Positions 24,958-36,393 of a DNA stretch of 64,000 nt are shown piece after piece. The position numbers were made by a program, and so were the translations under genes. The DNA is from Ignelater luminosus. Lineage: Eukaryota; Arthropoda; Insecta; Coleoptera; Elateridae. Position 1 is the stretch's first letter; each line of letters starts with the position of its first letter. Below the pieces are notes generated by a model that worked only from the letters and a program-made list of their open reading frames with translations, did not search any database and was not told the DNA's origin. Location: NCBI GenBank assembly GCA_011009095.1, contig VTPC01090683.1:32591-96590 (forward strand), in the 5' to 3' direction.

Positions 24958-25945
24958 CAGTATCATTCAAAAAACAAACAGAACACTCAATAACTTTTTT
25001 ATCTTGCGATTGACAGAAAAACGGTTAAATAGATTGTTGTCTATGAGCATGTCTGCTATTTGGTAGCACTTTCAAATTTTTCTCTGCTATTCCGGTTAAA
25101 CCGGAAATGCAATCTTTCGGCAAATATAAAATTTTATAGGTGTTACATAAGAATGTTTTGCTCTAAATCCCACAAAAAGTTTGTAAGTGTTCAAAACAGC
25201 TATTGTCTACATGTAGCTATTGTAAAACAACAGACAGCCTTGTAAAAAGCAAAAACGCTATGGCCATGGAAAACAAAACTTCAAAAAATGTTTTTAGTTA
25301 ATTAGAACAGAAACTGTTAATCAGTAACTACAAAAACAAGAAGAAAGCAACCAACTCTAACGTTGAATTAATAAATTTCGTCAAATTTGCGATTTTACAG
25401 ATAAACAATAGTTCTGCCAGATTTGAGGTTTTGTTTTCCATGGCCATAGCGTTTTTGCAAATTTTGTCTGTAAAATTCAACGTTAGAGTGTGTTGCTTTC
25501 TTCTTGTTTTTGTAGTTACTGATCAACAGTTTCTGTTCTAATTAAATAAAAACATTTTTAAAGTTTTGTTTTCATTGGCCATAGCGTTTTTGCTTTTTAA
25601 AAGGCTGTCTGTTGTTTTAAGATAGCTACATGTAGACAACAGCTGTTTTGAACACTTACAAACTTTTTGTGGGATTTAGAGCAAAAAAATTCTTATGCAA
25701 CACTATAAAATTTTATATTCCAGAAAGAGAAAAACGTGGAGAATCAGAAAATGTTACAAAAAATACAGGGTGTCATTTAAACAACCAAAGTTGTGTTCAT
25801 TTCCGGTTTAACCGGAAATGCAGAAAAAAATTTGAAAATGCCACCAAATAGTACACATGCTCATAGACAACAAACTACTTAACCGTTTGTTTGTCAATCG
25901 CAAGATAAAAAAGTTATTGAGTGTTCTTTTTTTTTAATGACACTG
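24958..25945. mobile_element. 988-bp foldback MITE with TA target duplication
   Basis: Almost the whole element is a palindrome. Ends are CAGTATCATT at 24958 and the inverted AATGACACTG ending at 25945, flanked by TA on both sides. Arms of roughly 450 bases carry matched landmarks: TTATCTTGCGATTGACA against TGTCAATCGCAAGATAA, a CCGGTTTAACCGG-type motif in both arms, CTACATGTAG in both, and GGCCATGGAAAAC in the centre. The right arm has about 90 extra bases near 25730-25800 (including TACAGGGTGTCATTTAA), probably a later insertion. No coding capacity. TA duplication and CAGT ends suggest mobilisation by a Tc1/mariner-superfamily transposase. Confidence 0.85.
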
Positions 25946-27980
25946 TATACTACCACTTTCTGAAATTTTCAAAAGTGCTCAAATTGAGCTGGTCGAGAAG
26001 TAACATTTAAAGAATTACTCTCTTACATTGTTGCCCATACGATGACGGAATCAAATACGAGCAGAAGTTAAAGGAAGAATTTCATATTGTTGAACTTTTG
26101 CAATTGGTTACTACGTTGTGCTAGTACAGAAAATGAAATCTTCGCAATTTCAATAAAATCTGCTAAATTGTAAAAAAGCTCTAAACTAAGCGTTTGTTTA
26201 CATTCTGTATAACAAAATGCATTTAGTTACCCCCAACTTACTAAAATTATTACTAAAAATTCTGTATTTCAATACAGTTGATTATCTTTGATATTTTCAT
26301 TAGTGTATTTTTCATATCTATATTTTATTATTCATCGTGTTTCATAAGACAATAATTGAATTATAGATCTAGCAGTAATTTACGTAATTTATCTGCTTTA
26401 CTTTGTTAATAGAAAAATCTGTTTTTCAGGAATAATTGAAAAGTATGTCATATTACATTAGCATGTTTCCAAATATTCAACTTCCTGCAGTATTTACCGG
26501 GGATAAATAATTTATTCTGATTTGCTTATGCAACATAATGCTGGCTTTGAATTAAATTACACTTTGTTAATTAAATGAGTTGTACGCCCTCGCTGAATAA
26601 TGTCATTATTAATCATTAATTTCACATGATATGCAAATATAAATGCAAATTAGATGATGTTTCAAATATTACTTTTAGTTGTAGTTAATAAAGTTTGTAA
26701 AATTAAACTTAACTACAATATTGATAATATTTCAACCCAAAACTCTGAAATTATTAATTATTGTTTAGAATACACTGTACGTTGTAATGTATTCGTGCCT
26801 TCAAATTATAATTATTTATTTAAAAACTAATTAATTATTACACTTTTAATTGCAGAATACTAATTTCATATTGCATGACTGCGATATTTATCTAATAAAT
26901 AAATTAGTTCTGCTAACAAATCAATTCATATTTGTTAAATATTTTCGCTTTATTTAAAATTTCACTTCTTATCTTTGACTTAGGTTGATAGATAATTTTT
27001 CAGCTTTTTAAATTATAGAATGTTTCACGTTGTTTATTTTTGTTTCATGTAAATTATAAGCAAATCTACTTTCTCCTAATTACTAGCTAATTGAAAAACG
27101 AAGTTAATACAACAACAGAAAATTACCTAGTCTCTATTTTATTTAATTTAATAATACAACTTATTATAACGTATAGAATATATTCAGTCCTGTACTATAT
27201 TAAATTGGTTGCTATTTATGCTGCCGTAATAGCATAATAACATAATTACAAAAACTAAAAAAAATTAATAAATAAATGGATCAAAATGCCGATATTACAA
27301 CGTAATTGATAGGTAAGCTAGTAGTTTATTCTGTATTATTCTTTACATTAACCTAATTTTGTATTCCCATTTCCAACTGTTTAAGTTAAATATTCCCAAT
27401 TTGCATTTTAACTTATATTACATTTCTATAGTAATTCCTATAATATGTTTTCGAATAGTCTAGAAAGGTTTTTATTAAATACCCATACACGGCTTGTTTT
27501 CCGTATTGGGTCATCTTCCTGAAGTCTTAATACTTTTTATAAAAATTTAATATAATAATAATCACAATATTGCTTTCAAATTAAGTTCACAAACTACGTG
27601 TGTAACCATAAAGTAAAATAGTGTCTACCTCTGTACACTTTAATCATTCTGAATTATTTATTTGGGTACATTATAATTAATAGTCTTAAAATTAATTAAA
27701 TAAAAAATTAAAATAATTACATATTATTACATATTAAATAAATCAATTAAACTGTACGGCTCCAAATCTACTAACAAATCTATAAACTTCCTTTTAAAAA
27801 TTTTTTCCTTATCTACCTTTTTCAAATCAGGTGAGAATTTCAATCAAATTTAGACGATTCCTAGGATAACAAATATCTAGAGTTTTTGTATCATATAGAC
27901 AACTCGTTACATATCTGTTGTAATTAGAATTTTTGTCTATAAGATATATTTTTTTAAAATTTTCTAGTTTGGATATTAGA
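25946..27980. other. very AT-rich non-coding stretch
   Basis: No gene recognised. On the minus strand near 27470-27530 a segment reading CTTCAGGAAGATGACCC, with GTGTATGGGTATTTAATAAA after it, looks like a conserved repeat edge. Confidence 0.4.
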
Positions 27981-27999
27981 TTTGTTTCCATATGCGTTG

Positions 28000-30340
28000 A
28001 AATAGCTAGAGATTATCATCAGTAGTGGTATTTAATTCAATTAATTTCAATAATCAAAGGTTTCGAAAATTGTTGCTTAATTTTCTACTTCGTAGTGAAA
28101 CATTCAGTATAGATATTTTTATATTTATTTATTTCGTTTCTGTGGAAAAAAAATTAATCGCACATGCATCATGGTTTTTGGTGAGCTTTAGAAATGTTAA
28201 TCCGATAGGGTTTTTATTTAGCTTTTTAGTAATTCATTAAATTTGGTTCCAAAATCTTCCAAATTGGTTAACTTTTCCGGTCTTCAAGTCGGGCGAGTTT
28301 CGGCAAGGGTCCGAGAAGAGAGTTCGTCTGAAATCTTCAATGTTAACGGATGCATTACGTTTAGCAGCCCGTCAGTACAGTTTTCTCCTTCTACTGCTAC
28401 CTGAGAGAACCGTAGTCGTCTAAGTGATCTGATAGACGTACGACCCGATTGCTAAACGGTAAGTTTGGGCTCACTTACCCATCCAGAGGGTTAATTTTTG
28501 TTTTGTTCTTTTAGGGATATAGCTTCTTTGGAGCGTCCAGGTTTGGATGTCTATGTCCACACTCAGGTCATCCGTCGTTTTCCTTCCGTAGTCTGCAGGG
28601 ACGTTTCCGGTGCTCTTTTCCAACAGACAGCCTTGTTGAGATCTTCAGGCGCTTTTTTTAGCTCCAACAAGATATTTTTCTACATCATTGATTAATCAAT
28701 TATTTCAATTTTACAATTTTAAAATGTTCTTTTTGGAATAGCATATTTTAGTGAATCATCAAACCAAACTTTCCATTCGAGGTAACCGCTTCAAATGTTC
28801 GTCCAGCAGAATTACTAGGAATTTGACAAGGTTCGTAATTTCTAGCTCCTTGTTGTTGATTGTAATTGTAGTGGATTCGTTATTTTTGGAGTTAACAGTA
28901 TCAAATAAAACCAATTTAGTCTTATTTTTGGTTTTTACCAAATTATTGTTATTAAACCATTTTCCAACTTTTGAAAATGATTCGTTCTTGTGAAGAATCG
29001 CCTTTTACCAAATTTATCATTTACTAGTGTTCTGAGATCGTTCAAAAATAATTAATTATACTCCCCAGTAAAATCAGATTTCATTAACAATGTTTGATTT
29101 TACACAGCGACTATTCATGATCGAAACTCTTTGTTGACGGTTTAAGGGGTAAGACACAAACCATTATATAGCATTTCTTCTAAGTCCATATTTTCGTAAC
29201 TTTTTAGTACGTTATTTCTTGTCAAGGCAATCATAATCTCTAAAAACATCAATAAAAATTCCTAGAGCTAATTTATTGTTTTTTAAGAGATTTAAAAAAC
29301 ATTTACGTGAAATGATATATAACTGTTTGGGCGAAGCAGCCTTTTAAATAACCGTGCTGGCTATTTGGTTGTTGAAAGTGTTACATTTGTCAGTAAAGTC
29401 TATGAATCTTTTACAGAAAGCCTTTCGAAAAACTGAAAAGTTAGACAATAGTCTAACTGGTCTGTAATTTTCCATAAGTTCTAAATCTCCCCTTTTTGGA
29501 TTGATTTAATAACCACCAATTTCAACTGGTCAAGAAATATGCCATGTCTAAAAGAGTTATTAATGATATAAAATCTCATCAATGCAGTTTTCAATAATAC
29601 TGATAGTGACTTCGTGCACCCCACTACTGTACTTATTCTTAAAATTTCTAGAAATTTCCACTACTTCTTCCGGCGTCTTGGCTTGGCAAAATAAATACTT
29701 AATTTGTTACGTTCATTTTTTTATGAACCTAAATGGGTCCTTATCCTCACTAACTCCGGTTATCTTCACCGGTTGTCGTTTATTAACTTTAATCTATTTC
29801 ACCGTTCCTATAAAAATTCGTACGAAAATATATACTTTTAGACCACTTTATATATCATTGAAATAAAATTTCTAATAAATGTGCTTGTATTAAATTTATG
29901 TTGCACATGGAAATTTTCTTTGTATTAAAAATCTTAAGAATTATTTCATTGTAATTACTCTGGGATGGCCAGGATTGATCTTATTTTGTGATTTATAGTT
30001 ATCTCTAATTGCCAGATGTAGTTTAAGCGACTTCTTTTGTTCTTCTTTGTAGAATTAATTTCTGCTTGTTTGTATGATTTTTCTCGTTTAATAGTTCTGT
30101 TTGACATTTATTTGTTTTTAGCTAATTAACCGAGATTATCTATTATCGCTCCGTCAGCTATTGAGTAACTATTAGATTCAGGATTGATTGTATCAGTTTT
30201 GGTTAATTTAGGGCTATTTGCAGGCGAATTTTTCTGAAATTTTGATACAGTAGCCTTCTGTCTAAATTCCCTATTCACTTATTAGGTTTTAAATCAATTT
30301 TCTGTCTGCCTTATTAGTGTTTCTATTGTTTTCATTTATA
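28000..30340 (-). pseudogene. LINE (jockey/CR1-like) reverse transcriptase, decayed
   Basis: Read on the minus strand from about 30,100 downward: a linker TPEEVVEISRNFKNKYSSGV (near 29,690-29,630); KGDLELMENYRPVRLLSNFS (near 29,495-29,430), the typical RT block with ENYRP; then degraded RT blocks around LALGIFIDVFRDYDCLDKK (near 29,280-29,220); QQRVSIMNSR; and the thumb KTKLVLFDTVNSKNNESTT.. near 28,930-28,870, ending VKFLVILLDEHLK. The FADD box region is missing through a deletion near 29,000-29,090. Several stops and shifts show it is dead. Sequence at 28,000-28,240 may be its C-terminal tail. Confidence 0.75.
28240..28740. other. GC-richer insert of unknown nature inside the LINE remnant
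   Basis: Base composition differs from its flanks. A GTAAGT donor-like site occurs at about 28460 within a short palindrome, TAAGTTTGGGCTCACTTA. No family was recognised; an LTR or promoter fragment is possible. Confidence 0.3.
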
Positions 30341-30347
30341 TATATCT

Positions 30348-30593
30348 TTATGTTATAGGAATGCGTGTTTCGGGTGATATTTTTGAGATTAGTTTTTCGA
30401 AGGTTCGATTTTCTTTGTAATTTTTGGACCAATCTGCAGTTGCCAAATATTTCTTTGGTGTCCTCAGACTGACTTTCTGAATGGTCATTGGTTGGAGATT
30501 CTGCATTTTCCGGCAGAATCTCACTTCGAATTGAGACGGGGGACAGTTTAAGAACTCGCCTTGCGGGAAACTGACGTGTTGTTCAGTGTTCAT
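30348..30593 (-). CDS. unassigned 81-codon frame
   Basis: The frame begins MNTEQHVSFPQGEFLNCPP and ends SPETRIPIT. Composition is more protein-like than the surroundings, and it lies just upstream (in minus orientation) of the LINE remnant, so it could be part of that element's 5' region. No domain is recognised. Confidence 0.25.
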   Translation of the reverse strand: MNTEQHVSFPQGEFLNCPPSQFEVRFCRKMQNLQPMTIQKVSLRTPKKYLATADWSKNYKENRTFEKLISKISPETRIPIT

Positions 30594-30809
30594 TGTACGG
30601 TTCTAACCGTTTATTTTTATTTTCCCTATTTTGTGGGAAAGTAATTTTTCTGCGGGTGTGTGCGTGTACTACGTCGTAGAGCTCTTTTCATCAACTTTGG
30701 ATAATTTCACTTTCTTGGACTTTGTTAAGAAGCTTCAATTACACTGAAGATATGTTAGTCTGGCCCGTCTTTTTACTCTGTTTTCACCTGTTTGCGTGTC
30801 CTCCATAGC

Positions 30810-30910
30810 TTCTTTGGGAGAGCTCACAGTTCCTTGGGAGAGCCCTCAGTTTTTTGGGGAGAGCCCTCAGTTTTCTTTGGGAGAGCCCGCAGTTCTTTGG
30901 GGAGAACCAG
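30810..30910. repeat. minisatellite, unit about 22 bp
   Basis: Four to five imperfect tandem units of the type TTTGGGAGAGCCCTCAGTTC. Open frames on both strands here (SLGEPSVFWGEPS and similar) are products of the repeat. Confidence 0.75.
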
Positions 30911-31209
30911 TAGCTTCCTTAAGAGGACCAGCTTACAGGAGATGTCAGCGCTCTTGGGGTTTCTTCCTCGGACCGTGGAAACGGCTGCCCGTCTCATCGC
31001 GTAGTGCAAGACCGTTAACTTTGTATATCAGTAATTTCTTTCTTCAGGAACATTTAACAATTATGAATGATTTACCTGTAGTTTAGGGAATTACTTTGTA
31101 AACAACTTTTCATTTGTTTTGTTAAACTGTTTCACTTTAATTATTTTATTTAGTTTTTTTTGCTGTAGTTAGTTGGGCAGACCGTAAGTGGGTCTTCAAT
31201 ATAAGTAGC

Positions 31210-31231
31210 TGTAACGCGAGGTTACGTTACA
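31210..31231. repeat. TGTAACG..CGTTACA palindrome
   Basis: A 22-base segment with 7-base inverted arms TGTAACG / CGTTACA. A segment matching it at 19 of 22 positions lies at 60760-60781. See also 5589 and 35602. Possibly the edge of a shared LTR family. Confidence 0.4.
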
Positions 31232-31685
31232 AATTCTTCCAGAAATTCATTTCTTCCCTTAAATAAGAGTTTAATTAATCGTCTATTATTTTTTTAAAAT
31301 AAACGTATCGGCATCGGCAAGATTATATCAGTTCATTTGCTATGGTCTTCGATAGCTAAGTGTATTTTAATTTCCCGTGACGCAACATGGAGCTGTGGAT
31401 CATAACATTTCTAGATGATTTTAGTTGTAAAAGATACAATTGTTGGACTTATTTAGTAACCGCTAAGTGGTCAAATTGTTTTGGTAAATCTAGCGAAAAT
31501 CAGTTGCTTGAAAGTAAAAACCACTCGTGCATTCTAGTCAACAACAGCCTTATCGGAGGTGCAGTAGTCTCGTAGTGAATTCCCCTAACTAGGCTTTCTC
31601 AATCTAAGAGCCCTTGGTAAAACTCTTAAATAAACGTAAATTGAAAATATACAGATATCAATGATTAACGTTATACCAGTCACAC

Positions 31686-31960
31686 AGTAGATTGGTGCTG
31701 GCTTGCAAATACGTAAAGTACAGTCAGGTGTATCATGCATTCGACGAAATATCTTTAAATCGTCGGCAAATAGTAGTGTTTGACATTGTGTTGCTGATGA
31801 AGGATCGCTAGTAAAAAGAAGAGCAAGGGCCCTAGATTGGCTCTCTGAGGAGCATCTGATCCAGGGATAATTAAAGTAGAAGTAGTGTTATAGTATTCAA
31901 CTTGAATTCTACGTTTAAAGAGATAGTAACTACATAATTGTAATAATGATCGAGAAAACC
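31686..31960 (-). pseudogene. second LINE reverse transcriptase fragment (FADD box)
   Basis: On the minus strand, near 31870-31830, SDAPQRANLGPLLFFLL matches the 'PQGS.LGPLLF' block, followed after a frame change by the catalytic FADD box in QTLLFADDLKIFRRM near 31785-31745. It is a distinct copy from the 28.7-30.1 kb fragment, where the FADD region is missing. Confidence 0.65.
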
Positions 31961-31974
31961 CAATAGCTTAAAAT

Positions 31975-32195
31975 TTGCCGAGAAGCTCCCACTTGCATTC
32001 ATAACAGCTGGCATCCTTTTATTGATTCTCCTTATCATGTTCTGAATGGATTTCTGTGGGATATTCTCTCATCCTTTTCCAAGAGTTTTTCCAGTGCGGC
32101 GAAGAATGGTGATTAATTCCTAACATGCCTTCCAAGCAGGTTCCGTACGTATTTAATAGCATTCAAGTCTGGGCTTAGAGAAGTTTAGTCCATAA
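31975..32195 (-). pseudogene. Tc1-like transposase C-terminal fragment
   Basis: The minus strand reads SPDLNAIKYVRNLLGR near 32175-32130 (the SPDLNPIE..W..L block of Tc1 transposases) and, further on, INKRMPAVMNASG near 32035-31990, the usual C-terminal 'R..A.I...G' tail. Stops and frame changes lie between them. The upstream catalytic portion is absent. Confidence 0.65.
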
Positions 32196-33107
32196 CAGTA
32201 ATTCACACAACAAGAAGATACTTAGTCGTTATATTATTAAACATCATAATACGTATAGTGTGATTTTTTGCTTTCCAGTGCATATAGTTAGAGTTTTACA
32301 TCAATTTTTACTAGTTACTGTATTTTTGGACATTTTATTAATATTTCTAAATTATTATCTAGGTATTGTTTTTGACTTTTTAGTAAAATTCATTTTAGTT
32401 CTTCTTTAAAAGTTTCAATTGTTGTTATGAATTTTATGGAGTTTTTGTAATTTATTGTATTTATTTGCACAATATCCTAAGTCCCGCTTGTCTCCAGCTG
32501 ATGCAATACTACCCAACGTCCCAGTATAAGCATGGAGCAATCCTAATATCACCTTTTCCCAAAGAATAGCGGTTTAGTGTCTGGACATAGTATCATTTTT
32601 AGGCAATAATTTGGTAATGATTTGAACTTAGGCTAATTTGAATCAACTTTAATGGGTATACGACGCCTACGTGTAGTGTTTTTTTGTTACCGTAAAATGG
32701 AGTAAAAATAATTTCTTCAAGCAGGAAAGAAATACTGGCTTTAGCCATACAAATACTAAATTTAAAAAAATGTCAACGTGCCGCTTCTAATGAGGTAAGC
32801 AGTATGCGAATTATTATCTAGGCAGATATTTAGGAAAATCGCCACTTTAAAGATTTATTTATTAAATTTATTATTAAATCAAATTTTATTCAGTTTGAAA
32901 ACAACTTTGGCCAGGAATAGTATTTTAACTTCCGCAACGCTCGATGTACAGCTTTCGTGTCAAAATTTTTTGTACCTTTGCTTATGTTAATGCTTTGAAT
33001 CAATAATTATAATAAAAAATGTCTGGAATGTTGTAATTGCAAGTCAAATTTTCTACAAAAACTGTTTGTCTAATGACACTCCGATACGAAAATATTTAAT
33101 TGAGACA
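32196..33107. other. AT-rich non-coding stretch
   Basis: No gene or repeat boundary recognised. Confidence 0.4.
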
Positions 33108-33200
33108 ATTCTTTTGCAAGGTTATATTAAAAAAAATCAGACAAGTTACCATATATTGTTGAAGCTTCTCAGTTTCGCTTATTTAAACATATCTATTATA
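33108..33200 (+). repeat. left copy of a direct repeat flanking a MITE
   Basis: Ninety-three bases, from ATTCTTTTGCAAGGTT to AACATATCTATTATA, recur with few changes at 33674-33770. The left copy ends exactly at the TA beside the MITE. Confidence 0.75.
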
Positions 33201-33656
33201 CCGGGTGCTGCATTGGCGGACGCAACATAGGAAACCCATGCTAATTTTGAAATGTTGAGATATTGGCTCCCCTAATTATTTTAGCACTGAACTTTATTTT
33301 GATTTTTTGAAGGGCACTGCAAGATGATATGCACTGAGCAATTTGAGCATTTTATGATAATTCAGTTAGAAGGTATTTGAAAAAAGGTGTGTGCATAATG
33401 CATGTTATGTGCATAGTTTACCAGCAACATCAACTAGGTCTGTGAATTTTTACACTCAACTGTTTCTATTAATTATCTATGACAGTTTGACAATCAATTT
33501 AAATTTTAACTATGAATTATGCAACAACGGATTTTTTTTAAATATCTTCTAATTGAGTTATCATAAAAATGCTAAAATAATTAAGAGAGCCAATATCTAA
33601 ACATTTCAGAATTAGCATGGGATTTCCAATGTTGCGTCCGCCGATGCAGCACCCGG
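33201..33656. mobile_element. 456-bp foldback MITE, TA target site
   Basis: Ends are CCGGGTGCTGCAT at 33201 and its inverted copy ATGCAGCACCCGG ending at 33656, flanked by TA. Inverted arms extend almost to the centre (GACGCAACAT against ATGTTGCGTC; TTAGCATGGG against CCCATGCTAA; CATTTTATGATAA against TTATCATAAAAATG). No coding capacity. A similar terminus occurs alone at about 37914 (CACCCGGTATATA) and 52639 (TACCGGGTGTCTC). Confidence 0.85.
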
Positions 33657-33673
33657 TATATATTATATAAAAT

Positions 33674-33770
33674 ATTCTTTTGCAAGATTGTATTTAAAAA
33701 AATCAGACAAGTTACCACATATGCATTGTTGAAGCTTCTCAGTTTTGCTCATTTAAACATAGCTATTATA
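33674..33770 (+). repeat. right copy of the direct repeat flanking the MITE
   Basis: Matches 33108-33200, with a 4-base insertion (ATGC near 33721) and scattered substitutions. Confidence 0.75.
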
Positions 33771-36393
33771 TATATTATAGTAAAGTATAAATTTGCTATA
33801 AAATTTAGGTTAGATCAAGATTATTACGAAGTACACAAAATTAAACTAACAAAAAAGATAGTCTAAATTTTAAAAAATTAATAAAATTTTTTTCCCCAGT
33901 CAATCACATCAAAATTTTTTAAAGTTAACAAGTAAGTTCTAAATATTTAATTCAATAAAATTAAAAAATGCAGTTTAAGAATAAATTCAAGATTAAACCA
34001 AATTTGCAGCAAACATTGTTATCAAGCCTATCCACTCGATCGGCTAGTTTTACGAGAATATTAAAAAAAGGATTTGAAATTTAAGCAAAACTTAAATATT
34101 AATTGCAATTTATATTTAAATAAAAAACGAAAGCTTGAAAAACCAAACAAAAGATTTTTTTTCTGTAAAACCTGTAAATAATTTAATTAACACGTAAGTT
34201 TCTTTAAATGCTACCAGCAGTATGAAAAGAAACGATTGGAAAACTAACAAGTTTATTAATTTACAAAAATATAGAACACCCAACTCTTTTGGATACAAAT
34301 TGAAAATTATTAATTTCTTACCAGAATCCGTTCATGCGATTTCCGATCGGAAACCGATGAAGCTTAAAACCCTAAGGAAAAACAAATTGACCAAAAATGC
34401 AATTTAGATTCGAAAACTGACTACTTAAGGATTTAATAAAAATTACATCAAGAGCGCAAGCAAAACACATTTACTAAAAAAATTTTGAACAGATAAGGTT
34501 TAATGACCCGCAATTACTAATTTAACAAGTACACCGAGTGACAAGCCAAATTTAAATTTCTGTAAAAGATCGTCTCCTTAACCCCCTTTTTTTTATAAAA
34601 AAAATGTTTCTAAAGACAAAAAAAGTTTATAAACGGATAGTTCCTTAATTCTGTTTCAAGCAATTAAATTTTAAAAACAAAAAAAAATTATCGATCTCGT
34701 AGTTAAATTTCTAAAGTGAAATAAAGCACTATTTCTTCCCAAGGACGCACGTAGAACACAGCATCTTTGGTCAGGGTGGACTGCAAATTTGGAAAATTAA
34801 ACCATCCACAACTAATGGGGAAGACTTCCAATCTTCGGACGGAACGAATCGAGTGATCCACCAGATGAACAGTTAATTAACTTAATTCCAGGATGGTAGC
34901 TCTCGGAAAATAAAAAAAATGGAGACCAAGAACGTCAATCAGAATTGATGGAAACAGGTAATAAAAAAATAAAAAACTTACCCCTAATTTAGGGTTTTGC
35001 ACTAAACTCGAAACAAAATTTAACGAGTGACTTGAACGCCGGTCGCGTCTCGTCTGTCGCAAGCCGTTCCCTGCGTTCCCCAAAACTCAAAATCAACCAG
35101 ACATACATTCCACGCTCTACGCAGGAAGAAAATTAAGCACATTTTAAACAATGGTAGAATCCTATCCAGGGCTTTAATTAAAGAAATCTGATAAGCAGAA
35201 GTAATGAGAAACTCAAGAAGAAAAAAAACCGCAATGATAACCGCAATATACTAACCTTCAAGCGGATCAAAAAACCACTATCCCAAATTCGGAAGAGCAT
35301 CTATTCACAACCCTGCTAATCCAGAAGTTCTAAAACATAACACCCCTAAATGAAGCAAAAAATAATAAAACAGTTAGATTTCTACTACAATAATAAACTT
35401 TAGTATTGAAAGCTAAATATACCTAGCGCTTCAGCAGACATAGAAGTTGTGAAATACGGAAAATGTTTTAATCTAAAATCAAGAGAAATGTGAACCCAGA
35501 CTAATAAAATTCGTAACCCAGCATTTCTAGTTACAATCTTTTATGATCAAGGGCTCTTCTTCTACAAAACTCAGAACTACGGGTAGACCCAAAAATTTTC
35601 ATGTAACGGGGAAGAACAACAAATGACCGTTACACGTTTAAGAAGAAAGGCTCAAAGTAACATAACTGAGATTGGAACGCCCTTTGAGAATGCTAGCGTT
35701 AATCTGCTTTGAGTAGAAGGAAGCTTTTCATAACAATATGGTGAAAGAAGACAACCAGCTTGTCAAACGTTTTTTCTTAACACGTTTGGTATAAGTCGCT
35801 GGACATTAAAACTGTTGTCAAAAAAATGAAACCTGAGAAAATTAGCAAATCATTTTTGATGTTTGAAAAATCAAGCAAATAATCAGAGATCAAGTATCTT
35901 CTTTTGAGAAAGTTGAAAGTCTCTGCTGTCAAAAAAAATTTTCTAGTAAAGTGTACGATTTATACTTTTATCAACATTTGTTTTGGGTTTACCCTGTTTG
36001 GTGTCTACATTTTATAATAATAAACAAATAAATAAATAAATAATACATGAAGTACTGCGAGAAGCTTAAAAGGAATCCCGCACGTTTGTCCACTTATAAG
36101 AAGATATTTCTCATTGAATTTAATCTGAGCAAGAGCAGAAGGAAGTAGCCAATTTTGTAGTTATAGCTAAATTCGACATCCAGCAACACAAACTCGCTAC
36201 TTACAATTTAACTGTTTTCGATGTTGGCAAGAAACAAAGATTTGTTTAGCAACAAGAGATTCTAGTGACACTGGAGTTGCCACTACAGTTTATAAAGATG
36301 AAATCAAAACAAGTCATTAAAGAAATTTCGTTTGACTCAAATAATTTTTTTGAAGCAAAACATACCCAAGAAACAGTAATTGCATGCATAATA
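33771..36393. other. AT-rich stretch, possible minus-strand LTR-like block
   Basis: No gene recognised. Between about 34,700 and 35,634 the minus strand shows a T-rich sequence starting TGTAACGGTCATTTG at the palindrome 35602-35634 and a donor-like GGGTAAGT near 34980. This resembles in plan the block after 5589. Confidence 0.35.
35602..35634. repeat. TGTAACGG..CCGTTACA palindrome
   Basis: The same 8-base arms as at 5589-5617, with a 17-base loop. Read on the minus strand it continues ATGA, as does the plus-strand copy at 5589. Confidence 0.45.

Noticed and set aside
30792-31086. Frames of 61-96 codons on both strands
   Set aside because: They translate the 22-bp minisatellite; no domain.
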